This document shows, in pieces, positions 10,080 through 19,792 of a stretch of 27,883 nucleotides of DNA; the stretch's first letter is position 1; every line of letters starts with the position of its first letter. The notes below the pieces were generated by a model, which was given only the letters and a program-made list of their open reading frames with translations, did no database searches and had not been told where the DNA came from. Source of the DNA: Cudoniella acicularis. Its lineage: Eukaryota > Ascomycota > Leotiomycetes > Helotiales > Helotiaceae. The stretch lies in the NCBI GenBank assembly GCA_013054445.1, contig JAAMPI010000702.1, positions 1 through 27,883 on the forward strand. Direction: 5' to 3'. Both the position numbers and the translations under genes were made by a program.

Positions 10080-10453
10080 TTACTCCAAGCAGCTGATGGA
10101 GGTCTTCAGTAACCATGTCATTACAATTAAGCCTACGGAGCAGGCGAGCACGAATGGAAATCCTTTAGGGAAGCGGGGTGACTCAACTGCCAGGAAAGCT
10201 AGTAGAGGGGCTCATGCCGTAGTGGGCTGTGATATTGCGCTCATAAGTAGCAACGTGAATCCTCTCCCCAAGCGAACCTTGAAGCTGAGAATTCACCTAT
10301 CTATGTAGAACGCTCGACATGCTGTAGGAAGCGTAGATAGTAGAGAAGGCAAACCATTTCACGCTCTCGGGGACATTGCAAATCGTAAAAATGATAAGCT
10401 CTAGTGAATTCCAGATGTAGGCAGCCGTAATCGCCCATGCTGGACCTATGACA
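10080..10453 (-). pseudogene. 3' end of an MFS transporter (allantoate/nicotinate permease-like), broken
   Basis: On the minus strand a TTACAG acceptor precedes an exon reading VIGPAWAITAAYIWNSLEL, IIFTICNVPESVKWFAFST, IYASYSMSSVLH. This is the late transmembrane region of fungal organic-anion permeases of the Dal5/Tna1-like MFS group. A TAG at 10297-10299 stands where that family has Trp. A frameshift lies near 10265-10285; the adjacent frame then continues GFTLLLMSAISQPTTA, a TGA at 10212-10214 (again in place of Trp), APLLAFLAVESPRFPKG, FPFVLACSVGLIVMTWLL and ends with TAA at 10080-10082. The family normally has about 12 membrane segments and 450-500 residues; only the last third is here. 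Both stops are TGG-to-stop transitions, matching RIP. The upstream part (10454-10700, minus) has only scattered weak matches. Confidence 0.78.
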
Positions 10454-10824
10454 CTGTAAGTTATTTAGAGAACTGCTGTTAATCCTGGTTAAGGAGAAAG
10501 GGGAGTCACACAGTGAAAGGAATTTTCGAATACTTTTATAGATAGACAGAACTCAGGTCTCAGGATCGAAAGAAGCTAAATCAAATAGTTGGTGGCCTCC
10601 CCCAAATAATAGTGAATAGTGCACTTCATGGTGTTGAGAGACTCAATTGATTGGTAAGCCAGGCATAAGCTAATACAAAGGCCTTCAAACACCCATGGCC
10701 GCAAAGAGTTGTCCTCTTCTCCTCACTAGGCTTCCCCTCCTAATGAAAAGAGAACACGTGTATCCGGAGCAGATGAAGCTCACACCGAAAAGACCCCGAC
10801 GTCTAGTATAGCTAGTCGATTGGT
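10454..10824. other. Gap between MFS relic and peptide-precursor relic
   Basis: May hold earlier exons of the MFS relic (a short frame FVLAYAWLTNQLSLST lies around 10632-10680 on minus), but I cannot assign them. No other gene seen. Confidence 0.35.
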
Positions 10825-11210
10825 TTAGTATTCCCAACTTGTCGTTTCCGCACGAGTATCTACATATTCCGCTTCAACCTCCGTCTAAACCGTCACAATA
10901 TCTGCAACAGCATCCGGAGCTGCGTCACGCTCCTTGTTCCAGCCTAGAGGAGGGCCCGGGGGCAGGGTAGTGGTGGTTGAGCAGGTGATATCTTGGGGGC
11001 CAGCAGCGCGCTTCTTGTTCCAGCCGAAGGGAGGAATGCAGTCATCTCTTGGGCTGATGTTGACGGGAAGAGAGACGCCGATGGCAGCGACGTTTGCTAA
11101 GAAGAGGATGGTGGGTTTGGAGAACTTTTGTCGTGGTTAGTATGTGGTTGGATTTTGATGTAGAGGTGAGGTAAGGGGACGTAGGAGAGGGGGAGGGGAC
11201 TTATTTGCAT
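10825..11210 (-). pseudogene. Small secreted peptide precursor with two GWNK(K/E)R repeats, damaged
   Basis: The minus strand from 11127 reads KFSKPTILFLANVAAIGVS, LPVNISPRDDCIPPFGWN, KKRAAGPQDITCSTTTT, LPPGPPLGWNKERDAAPDA, VADIVTV and stops (TAG, 10885-10887). The start is a typical fungal signal peptide. Two copies of PP(F/L)GWNK(K/E)R(D)AA lie 81 bp apart, alike in bases and residues. The Lys-Arg/Glu-Arg sites, followed by acidic-alanine spacers, recall Kex2/Ste13-processed precursors (pheromones, ustiloxin-like and other repeat peptides). No in-frame ATG precedes the signal peptide and a TAA lies four codons upstream. An ATG-CAA at 11205-11210 followed by ATAAGT could be exon 1 with its GTAAGT donor mutated, joined via CTAAC and AAAAG to give MQFSKPTIL. 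After the TAG the same frame runs on (TEVEAEYVDTRAETTSWEY) to TAA at 10825. So it appears to be a once-functional gene with a mutated donor and stop. Function is inferred only. Confidence 0.5.
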
Positions 11211-12376
11211 GTTGACTAAGGTCTAATTGCCTGGTACCTTTGTATCTTGAAGAAAGGTGAGGTGGTTGGTTGATTGGTTGATACGTTGATCGGTTGATTT
11301 GTGTGTTTTTGTTAAGACTTAGGAAAGAATGTAGAAGGAAATAAGTGGAAAGGTTGAAGTCCTTTATACTTTTTCTCATGAGGTTTGAGAATAGATTGAA
11401 TAGTCGCGTCGCCGTACAGCCACACTAGAAAGAGTCTGAAAGACGTAGTACAATTTGTCAATTTTCAATCATAATGTCGCGCCTAGTATCAGTAAAGGTT
11501 CTTGAATCCTGAACTGTAGATTTTCCAATCACAACGGGAAACCGCGTATCGAACCCCCCCCCCCCCTTTCCATATATTTCGACCCCCTCCCCTGCATACC
11601 GATTATTCAATTTCCCAATCACAACAACTTATCTGTAAACAATTAATTAACTTGCAGAACAATCCTTCATTCATCTACGTATTGCCAATCTACTGCTATC
11701 TCAACCAGCACTCTCAGCCACACCTAGGTAGCATCAGTAAGCGATTCATTAGCGAGTATTACATCAGTACCGAAAATCGTAAGTAATTTAACATACCGAC
11801 GAGACCAAACAAACTCCCCTTTTCGAAATTCTTTTATACGGAAAGGGGGTAAAGATTATTAGCGGCGCAAAATCTCACCGACTATACGTAGAAAACATGA
11901 CTTCTCGGTAAGTTCGCATGCAAAAGTCTGAAGTGGAGAGCCTGCGATTCAAATACGAGCTCCACGAGCATAAGCGGAAGTCATATTCCCCTACCTCCCA
12001 TGGTCTCCCGATATAGAAGTTTTGGGATGATTCGTGTGTATAATGGTATAAAGACCATGGAAGTTTTATGCTCTAATTATGTGTTGTAGGAGCGAGCACG
12101 AGCTGCCACCCAATGATGAATACGGCGACCGCAGACGACGATTATTCCTTCACACGAATCTCTCGAGTTCAAAGACAGAAATGGAAAATGTCTATGTCGA
12201 GATTCTGATAGTGAATAGGTTGTTATACCACGGAAATCTTGACACTCAGGCTCATGTGACCTGCGCCGCCTTTGCTCAGGCCGGCCCAGCTTCGGCTCAG
12301 GAAAGGGGAGTGCGCGGAGGGAGGATGGAGGCAAGGGGGGGAGGGGGGAGGTGGGGGTTTATACACGAAGGAGAGG
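11211..12376. other. Gene-poor stretch with a 13-base C run
   Basis: Low-complexity pyrimidine/CAAT-type sequence and a run of 13 C's at 11554-11566. No gene recognised on either strand. Purine-rich G runs at 12306-12357. It contains a dispersed repeat copy at 12171-12226, listed separately. Confidence 0.4.
12171..12226 (+). repeat. Dispersed repeat, copy A
   Basis: About 56 bases matching 18001-18057, with the shared core ATGGAAAATG, ATGTCGAGATT and an end in TGTTAT. Most differences are A or T here against G or C in copy B, as RIP would leave. The TG start of the final motif would suit the edge of a long terminal repeat, but no full LTR was found. Confidence 0.55.
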
Positions 12377-12577
12377 ATGATTAAGTTTATGAGGCCAGAA
12401 TTTAATATGAGAGATTACGCAATACCCATTATGTTGCCTAAATGGCCTTTCTTATATTTCTGTGGGAGAAGAACTGAAAAGGAAATTGCCAAATATCTAA
12501 CTTCTTTCGACGATCAGCTGCCATGGAATTTGAAATTATTTCAAGGAATTGACCGGCTGAAGCTAGTATTAGAATAG
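12377..12577 (+). CDS. Small ORF of unknown function (66 aa)
   Basis: Open frame from ATG 12377 to TAG 12577. It reads like real coding sequence (MRPEFNMRDYAIPIMLPK, WPFLYFCGRRTEKEIAKYL, DDQLPWNLKLFQGIDRLK) with mixed hydrophobic and charged residues, unlike the low-complexity frames around it. I recognise no family. It could equally be the last exon of a decayed gene, since the DNA just upstream is G-rich and repeat-derived. No signal peptide or membrane segment. Confidence 0.3.
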   Translation: MIKFMRPEFNMRDYAIPIMLPKWPFLYFCGRRTEKEIAKYLTSFDDQLPWNLKLFQGIDRLKLVLE

Positions 12578-12822
12578 TACTTAGTACGGCTCTATTTCCA
12601 GTAGACAATTTAATTAATAAAATGAATTAAGTGATTGGAGAGGGCCAAAGCCAAGGATCTCTCTTTTGTAGTCTCATTCAATAAAAGATTGTGTAATTAC
12701 TATTTACAGTCTACTTACTACAGTACATCTTCTACGTAGTGCCAAGTATTTTTCGCTCTCTACTGATCATATTCCCAGTCCGAATCTACACGTTAAATAT
12801 TATCATAAACTGGATGCTCTTT

Positions 12823-14448
12823 TTATCCATGACTGCGGTCCATGTACGTCGGCGCCGCAGCTACACAAAGCTCGACCAAACCTCTCTTGGTTCCCAATTT
12901 CAGCAACAAATTTTGGGCCATTGCCCTTTGTAAATGCGAAGGGGACAATAAACAGACAATTTTAATAGGAAAAATCATTGAGAATGAGATACTGGTGAGC
13001 GTGTCTTGGCTATCATGATATGCGGCTGAGGATATGATTGAATCTCCGTAGCTAAGCATTTTCAGTTGGTGTTCTTGTGGTGTTAGGGAAGCCGCTGCAA
13101 GTTGGCTCAGTACAATGATGTTGCCTGCGTCATACATCGTCCTGAGATAGGCGGAAAAGGGGTTCTGGGAAGGAGCTGTCCTATGTAAGGGGCTCCGATC
13201 GATAACATCATCCTGGATCATCACTGAGATCCTCTTGAGTCGTTGACCATTGTCTGAGTCAATATGAGGCCATTCATCCTTCTTGAACTGGTTAAGGCGG
13301 GATTGAATTTGCTGAGCTGCTGCCTCGAGCTTTTGTCTGAGAAGTTCTGAAGCAATGGGATCTTGCTCTCGTAATTTTCGCATTTTGTTACGGATCGGTA
13401 GACAGGATGGTAATTGAAGAAGTATGTCGAGAAGTCTGCTCAAAGAACTCTTAGGCTGAAGCTCAAAAGGTACTGTGCACCAAATCTCGGATGCAAAGAT
13501 GGAAGGTTTGTCAAGGACCATAGAAGTGGTGAGCTGCTTCCATTAGCTTATAAGCATACAGGTAGTATGAATCTATAATTACCGAAGCTATTCTCATAGA
13601 ATGAAACATCATGTGCATTAGGCCGTTCTGGCATTTCCTCGGCCCGACAATTGCTAACATCTGCTCTGCTGCCCTGAAATGCTGCAGCCAGCCTAATGGC
13701 GATGTGCACAGCACTGATTCGAAAAATGCAAACATCATTGCCGCACAAACTGCTCGGCTCATAAATCTTTCAGAGTATTGTGTGGCCCTGGAAAGATTCT
13801 TTCGATGGCTCTCGAGGCCATTTGAATATGATTTGACCGCTTCGGTCTCCATAGCTCTGTCTTTCATTTGTCTTCCGTACAAAGCCATTGTCGCCGCCCT
13901 GATGGCAAAGACCTCGGGAGATTCCTGGCAGGGTGAACTCGAGAGAAGCGTTGGCAGGTAAGTAATCCATGGTTGAATATCAATCTCATTGGAGGAGATA
14001 AAATGGGCAATGTAGAGGTGTTGAAAGACATTTCCCTTTTTGGGTTGGTACGTAGTTGGCAGTCTTGAAAGTTCACAGTAGACTTGAGAAGACGTATCCG
14101 GAACCGCCGAGAGCCGTTTCGACTCATCAGTTGCATTATTCAGAGAATCGTGTTTCTGAATCTGCTTTTGCTGTGGCTTGAATTTTGGCGTGTGGGAACC
14201 CGGAAATTTGTCACGAATCTTGGCCGACATATCGATGAAGTGTGCGTCCAGGCGTGGCCCCGGACACTTCCAACCAGAACTTAGACATTGGAAACATTCC
14301 GGAATTTTCTCGTCACACTATACTCCAAGGTTAGAGTTGATGTCTCTCCATGCAGGCGATAAAGATCATGACCAGTCAAAGTCTGCAGAATGCATACCTT
14401 GATTCTTCTCCGAATGCAAACTCGGCAACCTTTGCTACGATTGGGCAT
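12823..14448 (-). CDS. Zn(II)2Cys6 transcription factor, Fungal_trans_2 type
   Basis: Nuclear DNA-binding regulator. Exons on minus: 14448-14398, 14317-13583, 13533-12823; 1497 nt, 498 aa, all phases consistent. Introns: 80 nt (14318-14397) and 49 nt (13534-13582, branch GCTAAT). The first intron splits the zinc cluster, MPNRSKGCRVCIRRRIK then CDEKIPECFQC and LSSGWKCPGP. Together these give Cys8, 11, 18, 25, 28, 35 in the perfect CX2CX6CX6CX2CX6C spacing of the Gal4-type binuclear zinc cluster, followed by a basic stretch. The middle region (YSERFMSRAVCAAMMFAFFE, GWLQHFRAAEQMLAIVGP, RIAS joined to LTTSMVLDKPSIFASEIWC) is the usual ligand/activation region of this family. It is divergent from the multicopper oxidase gene at 15531, about 1.1 kb away, making that gene a likely target. 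Confidence 0.92.
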
Positions 14449-15530
14449 TTTGAGAAAGATTGCAATAATAGCTTGAAAGGTGTGTTGAACTATTCCTGTG
14501 TGATGAAACTTTCAACCCGGTCACAGATGGTGCTAAATGAACTACAAAGTCCAATCGCGGAAACTTCTAAATGTGGTCTCTTCTTGGATTTCAAAGTTTC
14601 CGAACTTATTTATCGTACGCCCGTATGAAGTTTGGAAAGGCCAGCCGACGCCGAAATAGTCCTGAAACAACGAACTCAGAATCGCTCATTTCACCGCTCG
14701 ATTCTCCGGCTTTTGACAGGTTATGCAAGATGAGTCGATGACATTGTGTTAAACCAGCCAACTAGGACTCAGATATAGTGTATTGAAGATACTGCAAGGG
14801 TGAGAAGAAAATTTGGATTGGTTACTCAGTACTGCGCACATCAGCACAGCATAATAGGGCTGAACATGCGGTGAAGTTACGGCCGTGAAAATGCAACCTT
14901 GCCCCAACCTATCTCCTCGCCTAGCCCTTATCCGGAAGGTTTCGCGAACTAGTGCTGATATCATGTGACTTGGAGCTCTCCCCTTTCCTTCTCTCACCTC
15001 CTCGACCATTCTATTGTGAGTTTTGCTTATCTCATATTTGGGGTTTCTCATCTTATTTTTGATCTATACAAGCGGCATAAGTGAGCCCAAATTTCGTTCT
15101 TGAAAAATAAGATGTTCCCAAACAATTGGGCTCTTTCCTTGGTGTCTGGATATTTCCCGTCCTGCATGAAGGTTACATTTAATCTTATACAACTGGCGTA
15201 AGAAAAGAAGAAAATATGAAAAGCTAATTCTCAAAGCGGAGAGATTTGCACCTGAATCAATGTTGTCATTTTAACATCCGGCTTTAATCTTCAGCCGCGT
15301 ACTAATTTCTGCCCTTTACGGAAATTTCCACGAATACGACAAAATTTTACTTCTTGGTTGTCGCTTCAAGGAAATCCGACGGGATCACCGTGCAAGATAT
15401 GAAAAGTAAGATCTTGCAACTGATAGTATATAAGACCCAGGAGAATCTCAAATGTTTTTCACTACTTTTTCCTCGACATTCTCATACGAATTTCTTTGCT
15501 TCCTCAGGCTTCTTAGGACTACTCAGCACA
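14449..15530. promoter_or_regulatory. Divergent intergenic region between Zn2Cys6 regulator and multicopper oxidase
   Basis: 1.08 kb without a supported gene; presumably holds promoters of both neighbours. A 100-codon minus frame at 14749-15051 has no recognisable features. The only specific element I can support is the TATA box at 15427. Confidence 0.45.
15427..15434 (+). promoter_or_regulatory. TATA box of the multicopper oxidase gene
   Basis: TATATAAG, about 100 bases upstream of ATG 15531, followed by a pyrimidine-rich leader (TTTTTCCTCGACATTCTC) typical of transcribed fungal leaders. Confidence 0.55.
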
Positions 15531-17561
15531 ATGGCTTTCATTTCTTCTATCTTACGTTCAACTAGCCTCGTTGCCAACCTTTCGCAGAGCTTGACGAATG
15601 GTAAGTAACTCTGATAGACGACGATTTCAAGGAACTGCAGAAGTCTAACATAAATCTTCTTTAAACAGGACCATCTCTGCTAGGCACTCTAGATGCTCCT
15701 CTGCTCCCACAATTCCTGACAAACAATGTATATTTCTTTCCCTTTTGAAAAGAAAATGGGCTCACCAGTTCTAGCCATTACCATACGGTTATCCCTGGGG
15801 TCGAGCAACTGCTGAAGGATCCAGTTCAGGCGAAGACACTCCCAACACAGGCGTCATTCGATCTTATGATTGGGAAATATCTCGCGGTTACCTCTCACCT
15901 GACGGGGTCAACAGGAGTATGATGCTCATTAACGGACAGTTCCCCGGGCCGATGATTGAAGCAAACTGGGGAGACACTATCCAAGTAATGCAAAGCTCCT
16001 TGTAGATTATAATCACATGCTAACTTCTCCCGAAGGTAACTCTGCGGAATAATTTATTGGAGCAAGAAGAAGGCACTTCTCTCCACTGGCACGGTTTGCT
16101 TCAAAAAGAAACACCTTGGTTCGATGGCGTACCTTCCGGTCAGTTGAACTTCAAAATGCATATACACACATTAGTTAATTATTTAAATAGTCTCCCAGTG
16201 TCCCATAGCACCAAATGGAACTTTCACTTATTCCTTCAAGGCAGACGTTTACGGAACAAGCTGGTATCATTCGCATTACAGTGCTCAATATGCAGATGGG
16301 TTGTTCGGACCAATGATTATTTATGGGCCAGCACATGCTGACTACGACTATGATCTTGGTCCCGTTATTCTTGTGAGTTGCTGAAAACTTCGGGGGGAAG
16401 GCCGTACTGATTATCAAAGAGCGACTACTTCCACACGCCGTACTACCAAATTGTCCAAAATATTACTGGCCAGTCGACTGTGACTCCGTCAGATAATAAC
16501 CTCATCAATGGGAAGATGAACTTCGATTGCTCCCTCGCTCTCAATGGCACCACTTGCGTTCCTAATGCCGGTCTTTCTAAGTTCAGGTTTACATCAGGAA
16601 AGACTTACCGCCTGCGACTGATCAACACCGGAGCCGAAGCCCTTCAAAAGTTCACCATTGACAATCATACTATGACCGTTATCGCCAACGACTTTACTCC
16701 CATTCATCCATATGACACCAATGTTGTTACTCTTGGAGTTGGACAGCGCTCAGATATCCTGGTCAAAGCAATCGGCAATCCCAGCGATGCATTTTGGATG
16801 AGGACTGAGATCAGCACTAACTGCAGCCACACCAACCAACCTACTGCACTTGCTGCGATCTACTACGAGGATGCGGACACTTTCTCGACGCCCAAGTCTA
16901 CGGCAACATCCTATGAAATTAAGAATTGTACCAATGATGCAATCACTCTCACCGAGCCTCTGTTCCGCCAAAGTCCACCCGAAACACCAGCTTTTACCCA
17001 AGACATCGAGATATCATTCCAGCCAAATGCGACTGGGGCTATGGTATGGATGATGAATAATCAGTCTTTTCGGGCAAACTATGAGTCAGTTAAAGTTTTC
17101 AATTAAAGTAATGAATCCCCAAATTGACAAATCTTCTTAGCCATCCTCTGCTTCTTCTTGCAAACCTGGGTAATACCTCTTATCCAGATGATCCCCAATG
17201 GAACGTCTACAATTTCAATGAAAGCAAATCCATTCGTCTAGTGGTCCACACCATCGACCCTCTCTCTCACCCAATGCATCTCCACGGCCATAACTTCTGG
17301 GTTGTGGCGCAAGGCACAGGTACCTGGGATGGAACTGTCACACGACCCGAGAATCCGCAGAGACGGGATACTCAGCTCCTCGATGTGGGAAATCCATATG
17401 ATCCGGCTAGCGGGGAGAGCTATATTGTCCTAGATTTCATTGCTGATAATCCGGGAGTCTGGCCTTTCCATTGCCATGTTGCTTGGCATGTTAGCGATGG
17501 GCTGTATATCAACATAATGGTTGGTTCTTCTAAGAACATATCATGCGCCGGAATCAGCTAA
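15531..17561 (+). CDS. Laccase-like multicopper oxidase
   Basis: Copper enzyme oxidising phenolics while reducing O2 to water; ascomycete relatives act in pigment and secondary-metabolite assembly or phenol turnover, usually secreted or wall-bound. Exons: 15531-15600, 15669-15727, 15775-15984, 16036-16138, 16191-16372, 16420-17084, 17141-17561; 1710 nt, 569 aa, every phase closes. Copper motifs: HWHG (130-133), WYHSH (172-176), HPMHLHGH (473-480), HCHVAWH (540-546). The residue 10 after the type-1 Cys541 is Leu551, the medium-potential class. Three cupredoxin domains are complete. Other family segments: VSRG-like [44 protein letters not shown]. The N-terminus ([18 protein letters not shown]) is only a weak signal peptide. 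The C-terminus lacks the processed DSGL/DSGI-type tail of classical ascomycete laccases. Introns are 47-68 nt. The start is chosen for the context CACAATGGCT and the TATA box upstream. Confidence 0.95.
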
Positions 17562-18000
17562 TCAGTCCTAGGAGCGCCCTCAAGATATCACTGAGCGACA
17601 GATTCCATCCATCATGGCTCAAACTTGCCGTGATTGGGCAGACTACAGTGGGCACAATGTGGTGGACCAGATTGACTCCGGAGAATAGACAAGCTACGCA
17701 TATCGAGTTAGATAAATTAGTTTTTTTTTTCTTTAAAGGTAAAAATTTTTGCAAAGAAGCTTTTTACCGGCATGCTGAACTGCCATGTGGCTAGTATATC
17801 TTTCTTTTCTAAGCTGTGTGCATTTTGTATTTGGGTTGTACAATTTAATACTTTTACAGCAGGGAATTTGCTTTTTCCCTGAGTTGTAAATTGGCGAGAG
17901 TATAAAAACGTATTTTTGAATAGACTGGCGTAAATAAGCGTGAAATCGGCATGTTCAGGGGCTTAGGACACAGTGAAGGTTACAACAGCTGCTCAGGTCC

Positions 18001-18057
18001 GAAGACGGAAATGGAAAATGGGACATGTCGAGATTCCGATATTGGACAGGCTGTTAT
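18001..18057 (+). repeat. Dispersed repeat, copy B
   Basis: 57 bases matching 12171-12226 (copy A), same orientation, differing mostly by transitions. Copy B is the more GC-rich and probably nearer the original. After the shared TGTTAT the two copies diverge. Confidence 0.55.
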
Positions 18058-18906
18058 GGGGCTATTGCTTATTAGGGTGATAGGTAAAATGTTTTCAATA
18101 TAAACTTTTCACCTATAAGTCTTTTTTTTAAGTGGTAAGTGTCCGAGTTTTTCCTATTGCAGGAATCACTTCTCACCAGCCCGAAGATCGCCGTACGCTT
18201 TGTGGAGGGAGTAAGGTTAGGAGCTTGAAGTCCCTTGCTGGGTCTCGCGTCAAAGCCGATATGTTTTTTGTGTATTTAGTTAGAAGTAAGAACTTAGAAA
18301 GAGGGTATTTTCTTATGAGTTCTAAAGTCGTCAAAGTAGTTGTCAAATTATGTTCTACTGCCAACTTAACCCCTTCCTGCCATTTTGAGATTCACTTTAT
18401 CTATTTAGTATTTCCAGAACCCCTTCCCATGCTCAGTCATCAACTCCTTCCTTCACATCACCCAAAAGCAATCTTGAAAAGAACTCGACTCTTGAAGTCG
18501 GATCCTTCTTCGCCGTCAGCCAGCTTTCGCTTCTTTTTTCAAATTTTCAATTCGGGAATTGCGTTAGCTCGATGTTGGAATTCGAAGCTGGTGGTGTTAA
18601 ATATTCAAATAGTGAATATTGAAGTTTTGAAAAATTCTGGGAAGATCCGAAGGCTTAGCTCGTTCGTTAGATTTTCCTAGAGATGATGGAGATATTTCAA
18701 TCATCTGTTAGGTGGGAATCCCATTTCTGAAGCGACAAGTTGACACTGACATGTCAGCTCCTCTCCCCTCTACTCCCCGATTACCAGTTGGAACTTGGAA
18801 GTACCAGTCCAGTGGACTTAAACTCCAGGATGAAATACAAGTCTCTTAGCTACCATGAAGAATCACCATCTGACCACTACTAGAATCTTCAAAAGGGAAA
18901 ATCCTC

Positions 18907-18917
18907 TATATAAATAG
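18907..18917 (+). promoter_or_regulatory. TATA box upstream of a small ORF
   Basis: TATATAAATAG, 135 bases before ATG 19052; a good match to a fungal TATA element. Confidence 0.45.
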
Positions 18918-19051
18918 CATATAAAAGTTAACCGGTCCGCTGAAGATACTAGCAAGCAGAGCAGAGCATGGCAGCAAAAAACCCAACCCTCGCTCGTTTT
19001 GATCATTTATGATCGTGAGACAGAACCCTCCAGAATCCAGATCGAGGAGAG

Positions 19052-19349
19052 ATGAATTCAGTGCTCACTTCCGAAGAATCTTTCATTTTTGTTTCCGAGG
19101 AGGAACGACTATTCATTGCCATTGAATTCACTGTCAAACCACACTCACCTACTGTTAATCTACTTTACTCCTCAGTCACTGCCAAATCCCCACTCTCCTC
19201 ACCACTTACCTCAAAACTCCGACTCCCATACCCAATCAGTTCCCCAAAACACCGAACACACATCAGCGATAGACCCGTGAAGAATATAGAGGTAAGAACT
19301 GGATTTAGGAATCGATTTGACTATAAAACTTCGTGACATGCAGAAATGA
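19052..19349 (+). CDS. Possible small two-exon gene (81 aa), unknown function
   Basis: ATG 19052 to a GTAAGA donor at 19292, a 52-nt intron ending CATGCAG at 19343, then AAA TGA. This gives 81 residues starting MNSVLTSEESFIFVSEEE and ending PVKNIEK. A TATA box lies 135 bases upstream. Ser/Pro/Leu-rich, no signal peptide, no domain recognised. The upstream TATA box and the well-formed intron in phase are the only support, so it could be a non-coding transcript. Confidence 0.28.
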
Positions 19350-19792
19350 GGCGAAGCGTTGTGTGAATGTGTGTGCAGCAGGCAGAAGTGACTGTTATAT
19401 ACTTATCATCTGGAAGACTGACTGAAGTTACAGGGAATGCGATCCTGGCAGATGATCACGTGTGGAGTGGAGAGCTACAGGGAGTGCTAGCTCCAAGTCA
19501 GGGGGAGGTGTCATATATATATCCTCACTTGTAGCTCCCTTCTCTTCTTTCTAGTTAGTTCAATTGATACGCTTCCTCCTTCTGAATAGCTTCCTTGTGC
19601 CACGAGAAGTGAGATCATCACCCAATTTTTCAATCACCTACCCTTTTTTCTGAAGTGGAGTGTAATCGGCGGTAAAAAATCACATAGCTGCACAAGTGTC
19701 TAAATATTTGTCAATATTCCATTATCTGCAGAATCCCCAGCAAAGGAGATCAGAGCAGATCCCAGCTTCTCCCCATTCCACGCGCATATTTT

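Larger units (their letters stand above)
17562..19051. other. Intergenic region with a dispersed repeat and a TATA box
   Basis: 3' flank of the oxidase, repeat copy B at 18001-18057, then AT-rich DNA. A 182-codon frame at 18132-18680 begins without ATG, is AT-biased, and shows no family features, so I did not call it. A strong TATA box at 18907 is listed separately. Confidence 0.4.

Noticed and set aside
11137..11379. 80-codon minus frame overlapping the start of the peptide-precursor relic
   Set aside because: Low-complexity Asn/Ser/Pro-rich frame in CAAT-repeat DNA; it overlaps the likely leader and first intron of the precursor in another frame.
12306..12357. G-rich purine tract considered as a retroelement polypurine tract
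   Set aside because: No LTR follows and no reverse transcriptase or integrase sequence lies upstream.
13611..14402. Several plus-strand frames across the Zn2Cys6 regulator
   Set aside because: Antisense to a fully spliced, motif-supported gene.
16750..17001. Minus frame inside the multicopper oxidase
   Set aside because: Antisense shadow of exon 6.
18132..18680. 182-codon plus frame
   Set aside because: Starts with GTG, AT-biased composition, no domain, signal or splice support; likely chance.
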